A stretch of 34,770 nucleotides of DNA from IMG/VR virus record IMGVR_UViG_3300023110_000105, positions 1 to 34,770 of that record; one strand, written 5' to 3'. The DNA is from a virus. This document shows positions 10,401 through 16,795 of this stretch, piece after piece (position 1 is the stretch's first letter; each line of letters begins with the position of its first letter). The translations under genes were made by a program, and so were the position numbers. A model generated the notes under the pieces. The model did not search any database, was not told the origin of the DNA, and saw only the letters and a program-made list of their open reading frames with translations.

Positions 10401-10621
10401 GTGGAACGGGTGCAAGTGGCAGAAGTGCGGTTGTTACTGACCAAGATCTTGGAGAAATTGTTACGCTTGGTAATTCTATTCTCGGAGGCGACAACGTGTT
10501 CCCAGATGGTCCTGATGTACTAACAATTGTTGCTATACTATCAGAAGATCCCTCTACTGTGTCAACAAGTAATCCATTCAACGTAACAGGTAGAATATCA
10601 TGGTCGGAATCTCAGGCTTAA
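4463..10621 (+). CDS. Giant virion protein (2052 aa), fibre or baseplate-associated
   Basis: The largest gene here. GGAGG at 4448-4452 precedes the ATG. The first ~130 residues form a head region with 'DTDFEYGLQSTKW' (from residue 114), a phrase I associate with large marine T4-like virion proteins. The middle has about nine copies of a module starting 'HGLxxGDxVxY', then 'GLTDGxxYYV' and a beta-strand, at residues ~169, 356, 669, 849, 931, 1007, 1149, 1281 and 1466. Two further units follow the pattern 'TVSVDSGSAVVTGTDTNF'. The C-terminal third is non-repetitive, with 'QMAYIDYSWYGAGKVRFGF' from residue 1665. It is probably a long fibre or baseplate arm. No enzyme motif is visible. Its position among fibre genes supports a structural role. 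Confidence 0.75.
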   Translation: MAKKLLQYYTFDASAQSITIDGIYGLDRFLMITNVTDNIIMYIFSNSDFNFSSYSIDTAAETTTVVLDYDTTSMSDTDELQIFVEMEGQEFKPAEPYLDAVSKMRVTNPQNLIDTDFEYGLQSTKWETLELVKNIPTFFSRNGDQALELTSITRTNGSDIIDVVTSQIHGLASGNPIIVQGTDSISANGAFVVTKIVSTTEFQYKAKSNQSATGDILDTYSQIFVGSVYQGTEFQLSNIDSITTDAANPSTLTVKTESPTGFAVGTSFFLSNSVGSKTLSFDSSTINVQDGGYKVETHTTSELTDSADTSGWAMTQLQPYKWTPKKAKYYVGGTDPDATITVDAGADTMTFTDGGHGFTDGDCVMAYTGTGNTIPGGLSERWYYIEVVDSTTIKFFTSQANHSAGTPVVNLTSAGANGGYARGCFAEAIKPSSVDTGTNTITFEQNVPYTDTPYAVGYTTVSSLQASVAYTTANLTANYDDNGNGHVVYALSSGTTSSTFSNTDGGAVRNLTSTTVSGCLVPMLPWAADAGTDRFSIYLPDGGWAADDLVEFFHSSTYPTGLANNVIYKLEASGTSYPNRFRFVNAGITSASTDVVEFTTWGVVANSSHHYKVTEVAATLHDVDTGETSGFNHWPYDAYSFNFDEAFYFKPITDEVTVSSGQFTFASEHGLTNGKPYVYFDGYNNGTATGLTDSRWYYIKVVDANTIEFHLNADLSTSKVNVTSIGTHGGTSRAALVRAYIGDSIDINSDELTFTEALGNASSGGSQAYIASYTTMGGLNYLQNSNYLVNTTYESYIVYAKKVTNSGQTVVFSSTVGGSNYNLNSSTINGAVMRVTLNPVKNTLRIPNHNFTAGDLVYYVSNSVPTGMTSGNQYHITNINGDRFGFILYTDATGTPINMTTQGGTASTNYSFLQPRSSFNTNANFISSTSHGLSNGDLVVYDNDGGTTIKGLTDGNTYYVANSSDNKFMLADTINGFDGDALEITQNGTQITSDIYIYAGTGTTNAHGLNSGDLIQYLSDTPLLGLQNGGFYYLQAVNANAMSLYMDKQSAIHGNADSLIRFGRSQVSGTATIRKATMVDLKRAGTGTQTLTASTVGSSDGVYTIAALDGSDNTQFTMSASSQINDRVVGFNSDNAVWIEQDAIYLPDHYFVDKQPVTYAAETTVVTGLTDSTVYYIIRQSRNWVRLATSEANAAAGTYISLTGKGSGAHTLTADSVAGQIIGEGTVSVDSGSAVVTGTDTNFTSFFNTGDSITLYQAADITDLDVSSINITTDVFTTATHNLTTEDMLIMNAGTAPAGTTNGYIYYVAVVTTTTFTIHPTAADATAGTNTIDISDVGSSVSFQIYNDLGAAYTRTIKTVTGPGNLELTANADFSLDTQNYAIGTSLLIRADGFAIHRPYDGGVDLVPSKNPDSTMIRQTRRYFRYQSGKSIQVSFAINFSPTTQIEKMVYDSGTDLATITTRHPHRLADSLSVVVSNATTTSPSNYWNGTHAIDSIVDDYNFKVTLSGGDPTTDAVTGAGGLPEFYVSSWTNSALRCGLFDDQNGLFFEYDGSTLYCCRRSSITQLSGTASVAFRSGQITGTNTRFTSQVAVGDKLVIKGQTHVVTNIASDTSLYIMPSYRGVDNSNVIITKTEVTRVAQANWNLDPCDGTGPTGFFLRPYRIQMAYIDYSWYGAGKVRFGFKDQRGQVVYVHEFIHNNQNTEAYMRSGNLPARYEIENIGTPTYVPALAHWGTSVIMDGKFDPDNAYLFTASSNNVQLTGSNEVTVSARAETTNYYYYFYNNRWYTLGRALLIETPSFVYNSIPGGVSITGANLTSTKTQNPSTFFGLPSQPYQVSLRTRYGSTGASATEEIRNLLLLDRAPTGTSGTDSDYTATISTTGAPVVYDVPLISIRLAPSVDTNTPGFLGEREIINRMQLILNSVGILTTHNCRITLRLNGLITNTSWERVQNPSLSQLIYHTNQDSISGGIDIFEFRAQGGTGASGRSAVVTDQDLGEIVTLGNSILGGDNVFPDGPDVLTIVAILSEDPSTVSTSNPFNVTGRISWSESQA

Positions 10622-10637
10622 TAACAGGAACAAACTA

Positions 10638-11384
10638 ATGCCCCACGCTCGGTTTTATACCAGAGACTATTTGGGAGAGATGGTTAGCGCAAATACAAGT
10701 TGGAAAACACGCAATGATCCAGACAGTATGACCTGGGTTGAAAAAACTATTTTCAATGAAGAACATAATAGTGTTGCGCATGTTATAGGTAACAGCACAT
10801 CAAGAAAAGATTTTAATTTACCTTTACTAAAAGGACAACACGGTGGCGAAGGTGGCGTACAGAGTGTTGGACAAACTTATGGATGCAATTTACTCTACAA
10901 AGATTTTGCTCCGGATTTTTTAATTTGCACTAACAAAATTATTTGTAAAGAATTAGTAGACAGTGGTTATTGCGAAGATAATATTGTTTACTCCAATGTA
11001 AAAAATATACTACAACACCCAGGCCACTTTCATTTATATCCAAAATTATTTACAGCAAGCATAGGCAATTTAGCACTTAGACTAGCATGTGCTGATGGTC
11101 ATAAGACTGTTTTTATGTTGGGTATGACAACCTACAATACAGAAACAGATAATATATACTATGAACAACATGAAGTGTATAAAACTGTAAATCAGTCTGG
11201 TGCTAATAACAAACTAGTTAATGACAGTTGTAAAATATTTTTAACTTATCCAGATGTAAAATTTTATTATGTGTGTAAAGATCCTGGACTAATGCCGGAA
11301 GAATATAACTGGTGTCCTAATGTAGAAGAAATTACAGTACTACAGTATTATAATCTAGCACAGTTAGGTGCTATTGCACATTAG
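10638..11384 (+). CDS. DUF115/Maf-like protein, possible glycan-linked enzyme
   Basis: 248 residues, preceded by AGGAA eight bases before the ATG. The N-terminal half contains 'HVIGNSTSRKDFNLPLL' followed by 'YGCNLLYKDFAPDFLICTN', and the second half 'GNLALRLACADGHKTVFMLG'. This order (GNGPS-like loop, 'PDyl..tD' strand, then 'A...G.k.i.l.G') is the pattern of the DUF115 / MptE-like / motility accessory factor group, some members of which take part in flagellin glycosylation. Family membership is by eye and not certain. It follows the fibre genes, so modification of a fibre or of the host surface is a reasonable guess. Its last 21 bases overlap the convergent Nudix gene. Confidence 0.5.
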   Translation: MPHARFYTRDYLGEMVSANTSWKTRNDPDSMTWVEKTIFNEEHNSVAHVIGNSTSRKDFNLPLLKGQHGGEGGVQSVGQTYGCNLLYKDFAPDFLICTNKIICKELVDSGYCEDNIVYSNVKNILQHPGHFHLYPKLFTASIGNLALRLACADGHKTVFMLGMTTYNTETDNIYYEQHEVYKTVNQSGANNKLVNDSCKIFLTYPDVKFYYVCKDPGLMPEEYNWCPNVEEITVLQYYNLAQLGAIAH

Positions 11385-11831
11385 ATCTTCTATAGTTTGT
11401 ATTTTATCTATTATCTCATCAATTTTAAATGTAGTAAACACACCGGGATGTAATGGTTTAGGCCAACTGTCTAGTTTACTCCAAGCATAACCTTTGTGTT
11501 CTTTGTTAAGTTTTGGTACAAATTCTTCTTCTACTACACAAACATATGTGCTATAACAAAAGTTATTTTTACTATTGGTAAACTTTTCAACTGGGATAGT
11601 TTTAAGCACTAGTGGCATAAAGCCTATTTCTTCTACTATTTCACGTTGTAGTGCAGTGTATTCTGTTTCGTCTCGTTCAACTTTACCGCCAACAAATGCC
11701 CATGTACTGTCATACCGCGCACCGTTGCGCAGTACAAATAAATAACGTCCAGTTGTTTTGCTTAAGAACAGTGCGCCTACACTGCTATTAAATGACGATA
11801 CTCCAGTCGCCTGCTCGATATTCGCCTTCAT
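11364..11831 (-). CDS. Nudix hydrolase
   Basis: 155 residues with an exact Nudix box, GX5EX7REUXEEXGU, at residues 49-71 (GKVERDE ... REIVEEIGF). The family cleaves nucleoside diphosphates linked to another group X (dNTP cleaning, ADP-ribose, sugar nucleotides, RNA caps); the substrate cannot be told here. The Arg/Tyr-rich strand before the box and the 'YAWSKLDSWP' region after it fit the whole fold, so the gene looks intact. The ATG lies inside the end of gp15 in another frame (44-base overlap) with no good Shine-Dalgarno, so translation may be coupled to gp15. The 3' end overlaps the convergent gene. Confidence 0.9.
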   Translation of the reverse strand: MKANIEQATGVSSFNSSVGALFLSKTTGRYLFVLRNGARYDSTWAFVGGKVERDETEYTALQREIVEEIGFMPLVLKTIPVEKFTNSKNNFCYSTYVCVVEEEFVPKLNKEHKGYAWSKLDSWPKPLHPGVFTTFKIDEIIDKIQTIEDLMCNST

Positions 11832-13176
11832 AGGATTTTACCCATTCTGTGCCTGTATACTTGTATTGTAGTCCAGTATTACTATTTGTCATATAGTGTA
11901 TACCCTCTTCTGCACTACTGTCAAATGCTACTTGCCAGTCTGTACCGTTATACTCGATAATGTCATTTGCACCTGCAACTAAACTACCCCATGCATCAGG
12001 CCCATCTGTGTTACTTGAATTACCTATTGCATTAAGCACTAGATATCTTTGTCCTGTTGCGGCAGTGGCTAATCCTGCATCAGGTGCGCTACGCAAAGGA
12101 TTAATAATTTTGTCCACTGCAGATATGTCATTTGTTGGAATTGTATCACTTTGCACAGTCCATAGTAGTTTATATGGATCACTAGGATGGAAGGCAATTG
12201 TGCCTACTATTTCTGCAGAACCTCCTGTTTCTAATCGTATTTGACTAATACCGCTTTGTAGTTCACCATATTGGTTTATAAGTGCTGCCCAACTTACATC
12301 ATCTGTCCCTACTTTTTCTGGTGGATCATTTAATGGACTGTAATCAACTTTGTTTGTTGTAGATTCATTACGATCTAAAATTTGTATTGTATTACCAAGC
12401 ACAACAATGCCAAAGTTCATAGGCGTAAACTTCATACGTTCGCCTAACAGTATCTGGCCATCAATAACACCGTCTGCAATGCCACCTTGATCATCATATA
12501 TACTTGCAACAATTTTATTAATAACACCAAGTTTCTTAACTTTTGCAGGTGCAGTTAACCAAATTGGAACTGTAAACTGTAGTGTGCTTATGTCTATTTG
12601 TTCATCAACTCCTACAGGTACTGCTCTGCTTGACCATTGTGTAGCGGCAAGTTCTATATAACTTAAACTTGTCCAATCCAAATAATTATCTGTGCTTTGT
12701 ATTTCTAGTGCAGGATTAAACAATACAAGTATTTGTTCTAGTAGTTGTAGTTTTTGATTTGTATTGCTACTCCAAATATCTACACTCATCTGCAGTGTAT
12801 AAGGCACAGGCATTAAACGTTCAACTGTAAATGCATTTCCTTGTTGTGTAGTGTAACTGTTTGTATTAGGATCAAACTTTCTCATGCGAATATGTTTTTT
12901 GTCTACAAAACTAGGATCCTGTCTACGTTCTGGGTTGTACTCTAATCCAGTAATATAGCAACTAATCATTGGTGCTGGCTGTATTTTGTTTTCACTATTC
13001 TCACGAATAATACTGCTAACCATCCGTGTTGCATCTCCATACTTTACCGGCACAGTAAGCAGGGTGGTGTTGCCATCACGGTCTTTGCCATACTCAACTT
13101 GAAAGTTACTAAATGCACGAATAAACTGCAATAGAAAACGTCTTATTTGTTGGTCGTAGAAGAATTGCTGTGCCAT
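11788..13176 (-). CDS. gp15: Tail sheath stabiliser / tail completion protein gp15
   Basis: 462 residues, longer than T4 gp15 (272). The N-terminus 'FFYDQQIRRFLLQFIRAFSN' followed by 'LLTVPVKYGD' parallels T4 gp15 (FYNSSFRR...FSNIQI, then VPITY). The core 'QMSVDIWSSNTNQKLQLLEQ' with 'ILVLFNPALEIQ' and 'FTVPIWLTAPAKVKKLGVI' matches the gp15 fold. In T4, gp15 caps the tail tube and the last sheath ring and joins the tail to the neck. After about residue 300 there is an extra domain (GQRYLVLNAIG, DAWGSLVAGANDIIEYNGTD) absent from T4. The gene starts by an ATGA-type TAATG overlap with the end of gp14, so the two are a coupled pair. Confidence 0.85.
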   Translation of the reverse strand: MAQQFFYDQQIRRFLLQFIRAFSNFQVEYGKDRDGNTTLLTVPVKYGDATRMVSSIIRENSENKIQPAPMISCYITGLEYNPERRQDPSFVDKKHIRMRKFDPNTNSYTTQQGNAFTVERLMPVPYTLQMSVDIWSSNTNQKLQLLEQILVLFNPALEIQSTDNYLDWTSLSYIELAATQWSSRAVPVGVDEQIDISTLQFTVPIWLTAPAKVKKLGVINKIVASIYDDQGGIADGVIDGQILLGERMKFTPMNFGIVVLGNTIQILDRNESTTNKVDYSPLNDPPEKVGTDDVSWAALINQYGELQSGISQIRLETGGSAEIVGTIAFHPSDPYKLLWTVQSDTIPTNDISAVDKIINPLRSAPDAGLATAATGQRYLVLNAIGNSSNTDGPDAWGSLVAGANDIIEYNGTDWQVAFDSSAEEGIHYMTNSNTGLQYKYTGTEWVKSYEGEYRAGDWSIVI

Positions 13177-14357
13177 TAGTCTTCCCTAGGTTTCAGTGCG
13201 TCACTTAGACTTTGTCTACTTGTTGCTGTGGTATTATCGTCTGCAGTAAACGTGCTTGTGTTATTGATGAAGCCATCTCTCTGTGTATTTCCAGTGCCAG
13301 GTGTAAGAGCAGAACGTACATCATCTTCTACTTTTTGCCAACGTGAGCCACTGTAGCGGAAAAGTCTATTAGGTAAAAAGTCTAAACGCAATACATAATC
13401 TCCTTCTTGTGCTCCACTAGGAAAACTTGTACCCATACTAATTGGTTCTCCGTTTGGTGCAAGTCCGTCACCTACTAGATAGCCGCTATAACTTACACTG
13501 TTTAGTGGTGTAATACGTCTCATATCGGCACTAGCATCAGTATTATCAGCGTTTACAACTGTGTCGTCTGCGTTTATTCCTTTAGGTTCTAACGGTGCTC
13601 CTGTAATAGGATCTGTAGGCACAATGTAGTATTGACTTGTGTCATAACCACTTTCAGGAACCTCTACTTCTGCAGCTTCAACAACTTTATTTGTAATTTC
13701 TAGTTCTTTTTGATATGTACTTAATAGATCTCTTAGTGTACTATCTGTTTGATTACCGTCGGAATCCTCTTGAATAATGTTAAGGATATCGTTATATTCT
13801 TGTGCATCTACTAGTGGTGTACACTTCACACGCCACAAGTGACTCCACCAAGTTGGGCTAAATCCTTCACTAGGACGCGATCCTTCTTGTACTACATAGT
13901 AGCGTTTTAGGCTCAATTCTACACTTTCGTCTAGTGCGCTAAAATCTGTAAGGTGTGGCAATTCAATTACATCACCACTCATTAGTTTTCGTCCAAGATT
14001 GTTAACCATATCATTTTCGTGGAATGTAATGAATAACGTATCGTTTGCAAGGAACAAACCAAACTGTGATAGGTCAAAGTCTGTGTCACTTACACTGTAT
14101 ATACCACGCAAATTGTATACATCTTGGTCATAAATTCTATCTCTGTTTTCTAAAAATAGAAAATCCTGTATGCCAAGTGGATCTGGCTCTTGATAGTTAG
14201 GCTGACTAGGATCACTTCCGCCTTGACTTGCTACGCCAAGATATTTGTGAACATTTATTCCTGTGCCGCCAACTGTAAACATTTCTTTAATTCTTCTATC
14301 AAAGAATCTGTAGTCGTTGGTGTGAGCACCGTCTTTCCATAATGATATTCTTGGCAT
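13176..14357 (-). CDS. gp14: Neck protein gp14
   Basis: 393 residues from the ATG at 14357; the longer frame starts at 14405, but the ATG at 14357 has AAAGGA just upstream and gives the natural start PRISLWKDGAHTNDYRF. The region 'NVHKYLG', 'FLFLENRDRIYDQDVYNLRG', 'FGLFLANDTLFITFHENDM' and 'LMSGDVIELPHL' follows T4 gp14 (NPYVNFNHY ... FSNFGMQVQDEVTLSIN ... EGDLIYFP). gp13 and gp14 form the head-tail neck that closes the filled head. The protein is longer than T4's 256 residues because of a C-terminal module with 'GDYVLRLDFLPNRLFRYSGS'. A minus-strand late promoter lies 20 bases upstream. It is followed directly by gp15 with a TAATG overlap. Confidence 0.85.
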   Translation of the reverse strand: MPRISLWKDGAHTNDYRFFDRRIKEMFTVGGTGINVHKYLGVASQGGSDPSQPNYQEPDPLGIQDFLFLENRDRIYDQDVYNLRGIYSVSDTDFDLSQFGLFLANDTLFITFHENDMVNNLGRKLMSGDVIELPHLTDFSALDESVELSLKRYYVVQEGSRPSEGFSPTWWSHLWRVKCTPLVDAQEYNDILNIIQEDSDGNQTDSTLRDLLSTYQKELEITNKVVEAAEVEVPESGYDTSQYYIVPTDPITGAPLEPKGINADDTVVNADNTDASADMRRITPLNSVSYSGYLVGDGLAPNGEPISMGTSFPSGAQEGDYVLRLDFLPNRLFRYSGSRWQKVEDDVRSALTPGTGNTQRDGFINNTSTFTADDNTTATSRQSLSDALKPRED

Positions 14358-14377
14358 ACTTTTTCCTTTGTGCGTAG

Positions 14378-14384
14378 TATTTAT
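14378..14384 (-). promoter_or_regulatory. Late promoter for gp14-gp15-Nudix (ATAAATA, minus)
   Basis: Minus-strand ATAAATA, flanked as GATAAATAC. The predicted start is near 14372, a 15-nt leader that contains the AAAGGA ribosome site of gp14. It lies only 15 bases from the divergent sigma70-like promoter. Confidence 0.7.
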
Positions 14385-14398
14385 CAGTAAGAAAAAGG

Positions 14399-14426
14399 TT
14401 GACACATACTGTAACTATGCTATATT
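14399..14426 (+). promoter_or_regulatory. Sigma70-type (early) promoter, extended -10
   Basis: TTGACA at 14399-14404, a 16-base spacer and TATATT at 14421-14426, with TG at 14418-14419 forming an extended -10. No ATAAATA is present on this strand. It faces the three-gene operon at 14456 and would be read by unmodified host polymerase, so these genes are probably early. Confidence 0.7.
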
Positions 14427-14455
14427 AAGTAGTAAGTTGAAGTTAGGAGAGTTGA

Positions 14456-14680
14456 ATGAGTAAGCCAATTAGTAATGCAGCGTTTAAAAGATTTGTAGCA
14501 GATATGACACCAGAGCAACAACAGGATGTTGTAAGTCGTCAGTTGCGTGTTCTTCCGCGGATGATTATGGACGAGGTTGCTGGTCCTAACAAGCCAAAAG
14601 TAATTAAGTTTTTAGAGAGCCGCTTGAAGCAGGTGCGTTTGATGCAGAGCTCATTGTATGTAAACGGAAAGGTAGTGTAA
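14456..14680 (+). CDS. Conserved-looking small protein, unknown function
   Basis: 74 residues, TTAGGAG eight bases before the ATG. It is mostly helical and basic toward the C-terminus (KPKVIKFLESRLKQVRLMQ), with 'FKRFVADMTPEQQQDVVSRQ' near the front. No recognised domain, signal or membrane segment. It is first in an operon behind a host-type promoter, and its stop shares an A with the next start (TAATG), so it is co-translated with the 61-aa gene. An early regulatory or host-directed role is possible but unproven. Confidence 0.65.
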   Translation: MSKPISNAAFKRFVADMTPEQQQDVVSRQLRVLPRMIMDEVAGPNKPKVIKFLESRLKQVRLMQSSLYVNGKVV

Positions 14681-14865
14681 TGGTAGAACTATTTAAAGAT
14701 ATTCAAACACTAACTGCAGTAAGAAATGCAGTTGCTACCGGTGTTGAACGTGAAAAAACTATTGAACTGTTAGACAAAGTTATCGAACTTAAACAGTTGG
14801 AGATAACTACGTTTGAACAACAGATGGAAATGGAGTTTATGAACGATGGCATTGACTGCTCTTAA
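14680..14865 (+). CDS. Small helical protein, unknown function
   Basis: 61 residues, predicted as almost entirely helix (AVATGVEREKTIELLDKVIE, then LKQLEITTFEQQMEMEF), likely a coiled-coil hairpin. It overlaps the upstream gene by one base and the downstream gene by 20 bases, indicating translational coupling of all three. No family recognised. Confidence 0.6.
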   Translation: MVELFKDIQTLTAVRNAVATGVEREKTIELLDKVIELKQLEITTFEQQMEMEFMNDGIDCS

Positions 14866-16000
14866 AGGTAAAAAACTTGCTCGTAAAAAAGCACCTCGTG
14901 CTAGACGTAAAACAACTGGTGCAAACGCCGCTCCAATGGATGATTATCGTCGTGCAAAAGACTTTTTTCATTTTGATGTAGATAAAAAAGAATACATGCC
15001 TATTATCAAACAGTATGTAAAAAAGAAGTATGACAAAGCAACTGCACAGGCTATCTTTAAGAACAGTGATGGTGCGATTGCATACAGTCATGTAGCGGCA
15101 TTTTGCTTTTACATGAACAACGATAAAGCAGACTTGATTCCTGAAGACAGTGTAAACTGGATGCAGGGATTCTTTGTAGATCGTTTGGCAGAGAAAGGCA
15201 AGACTATTATTGCTGAAGTGAAAGCAGAAGAAAGTGCAAAGCCTAAGAATGTATATGTGCCAAGCATCCAAGAACGTATCAAGGAAGCAAGCGGAAACAT
15301 TATTGCAGAGATTGAAGAAGTAGTTGACGACTTTATCAATGATCCCGCTAAGTTTAAGAAGTTTGATGCTGTAAAGTTCTTTCGTAGCAAGCAAGTAAAT
15401 CAAGCACACGCAAGACATATTAGAGCCTTTTACGAAGGACCACTTGCAGAATATACAATGCTACAACAACCGGCTCGTGAGCAGGATGAAGATTTGCGTG
15501 AAGGATATGCACATCTAAGCAAAGCAGACATTAAAAAAGGTGTAGAACTTTTCAACAGTATTGTTGGTGCTTGTGATTTGATTACACAGGAAAGCAAAGC
15601 AACTCGTAAAACACGCACACCAAAGCCTAAGAGTGCTGACAAGTTGGTTGCTAAAATGAAGTATTGTAAAACCGACGAAAAGTATAAAGTAGCCAGCATT
15701 AATCCTGCAGATATTATCGATGCTACAGAAGTTTGGGTGTTTAATATTAAAACAAGAAAGATTGGCAAGTATATTGCAGAAGAGCATGCGACACTGCAAG
15801 TCAAAGGCACTACACTACAGTTCTTTGATGAAAAGAAAAGCATTGCTAAAACGCTTCGTAAACCCGAGGAACAGTTGCGTGAGTTTAACAAAAGCGGCAA
15901 AGTACAATTGCGTAAGTTTCTGGATAACATCAACGCAGTTGAAACTAAGATGAACGGACGCTTCAACACTGACACTGTGATCCTTAAAGCAGTAAAGTAA
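14846..16000 (+). CDS. Basic-tailed protein of unknown function
   Basis: 384 residues. The first 25 are strongly basic (KGKKLARKKAPRARRKTTG), which suggests nucleic-acid contact or a disordered tail. A helical middle follows (VPSIQERIKEASGNIIAEIE) with the phrase 'RHIRAFYEGPLAEY', then a second basic linker (KATRKTRTPKPKSADKLVAK) and a compact C-terminal domain with 'TEVWVFNIKTRKIGKYIAE' and 'LQFFDEKKSIAKTLRKP'. I do not recognise a family. Its place directly before gp13 and behind an early-type promoter leaves both structural and regulatory roles open. Its TAA stop overlaps the gp13 late promoter. Confidence 0.7.
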   Translation: MALTALKGKKLARKKAPRARRKTTGANAAPMDDYRRAKDFFHFDVDKKEYMPIIKQYVKKKYDKATAQAIFKNSDGAIAYSHVAAFCFYMNNDKADLIPEDSVNWMQGFFVDRLAEKGKTIIAEVKAEESAKPKNVYVPSIQERIKEASGNIIAEIEEVVDDFINDPAKFKKFDAVKFFRSKQVNQAHARHIRAFYEGPLAEYTMLQQPAREQDEDLREGYAHLSKADIKKGVELFNSIVGACDLITQESKATRKTRTPKPKSADKLVAKMKYCKTDEKYKVASINPADIIDATEVWVFNIKTRKIGKYIAEEHATLQVKGTTLQFFDEKKSIAKTLRKPEEQLREFNKSGKVQLRKFLDNINAVETKMNGRFNTDTVILKAVK

Positions 16001-16006
16001 TAAATA
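16000..16006 (+). promoter_or_regulatory. Late promoter for gp13-gp1 (ATAAATA)
   Basis: TAATAAATAG, where the TAA stop of the upstream gene supplies the first A of the motif. The predicted start is near 16012, a 16-nt leader with AAGG before the ATG at 16028. Confidence 0.7.
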
Positions 16007-16027
16007 GTGTATAGATAAGGATACACT

Positions 16028-16783
16028 ATGGCAACACTAGCATCACTAAGAGCAGACACAGTAGATTACATTCGCTATCGTTTGGGCGATGGCATGGTGG
16101 ATGTTGAACTTGATCCGGAACACTATGACAATAGTATTGACAAAGCAGTAAAACGTTTTCGTCAGCGCAGTCAAAATGCGTATGAAAGTTCATATGTATT
16201 TCTAAGTGTTGTCAAAGAACAGCAAGAGTATACACTACCGGACGAGATCGAAGAAGTTCGTCAAGCATTTAGACGCAGTGTTGGCAGTGGATCAAGTGAT
16301 ACTGGTACACAGTTCGAACCATTTGAGGCAGCATTTCAGAATACTTATTTGTTGCAAAGTGGACGCATCGGTGGTATGGCAACATATGAAATGTACTATC
16401 AGTATCAGGAACTAAGTGCAAGACTGTTTGGCGGCTTTATCAACTTTGAGTTTAATCCTGTTACTAAAAAAATTACACTGCTTCGCAAGTTTAGTGCAAG
16501 CGGAGAACAGATTGTACTATGGACTTATAACCTGCGTCCAGAAAGTAGACTACTACAGGACAGACACGCTGGACCATGGATCCAAGACTATGCACTAGCA
16601 CTTGCAAAATACACGCTAGGTGAAGCAAGAGGCAAGTTTACAACTATTGCTGGACCACAAGGCGGCACAAGCCTTAATGGTGATGCACTTAAAGCAGAAG
16701 CGCAAGTTGAAATAGACAAACTCGATGAAGAACTACGCAATTATGTAGATGGTTCTGACCCACTTTCATTTATTATTGGCTAA
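16028..16783 (+). CDS. gp13: Neck protein gp13
   Basis: 251 residues, close to the T4-like gp13 size. The N-terminal pattern 'LRADTVDYIRYRLGDGMVDV' with 'DNSIDKAVKRFRQRSQNA', the 'QEYTLPDEIEEVRQAFRR' strand and the late phrase 'PWIQDYALALAKYTLGEARGK' are the marks of T4-like gp13, which docks on the portal with gp14 to close the head and receive the tail. C-terminal helix 'DALKAEAQVEIDKLDEELRN'. It has its own late promoter and is followed after 12 bases by the dNMP kinase. In T4, gp13 stands next to gp14 on the same strand; here gp14 is on the opposite strand 1.6 kb away. Confidence 0.85.
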   Translation: MATLASLRADTVDYIRYRLGDGMVDVELDPEHYDNSIDKAVKRFRQRSQNAYESSYVFLSVVKEQQEYTLPDEIEEVRQAFRRSVGSGSSDTGTQFEPFEAAFQNTYLLQSGRIGGMATYEMYYQYQELSARLFGGFINFEFNPVTKKITLLRKFSASGEQIVLWTYNLRPESRLLQDRHAGPWIQDYALALAKYTLGEARGKFTTIAGPQGGTSLNGDALKAEAQVEIDKLDEELRNYVDGSDPLSFIIG

Positions 16784-16795
16784 TAAGAGGCTTAC

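Noticed and set aside
11738-11744. ATAAATA on the plus strand inside the Nudix gene
   Set aside because: Within a coding region, followed by no plus-strand gene start, so coding coincidence.
14357-14405. Longer N-terminus for gp14 (start at 14405)
   Set aside because: The extra 16 residues would be coded across the late promoter and the AAAGGA ribosome site; the ATG at 14357 fits both.
15430-16059. Minus-strand frame of 209 aa opposite the 384-aa gene and gp13 start
   Set aside because: It crosses a clear late promoter and the start of gp13, and its sequence shows no domain; a shadow frame.
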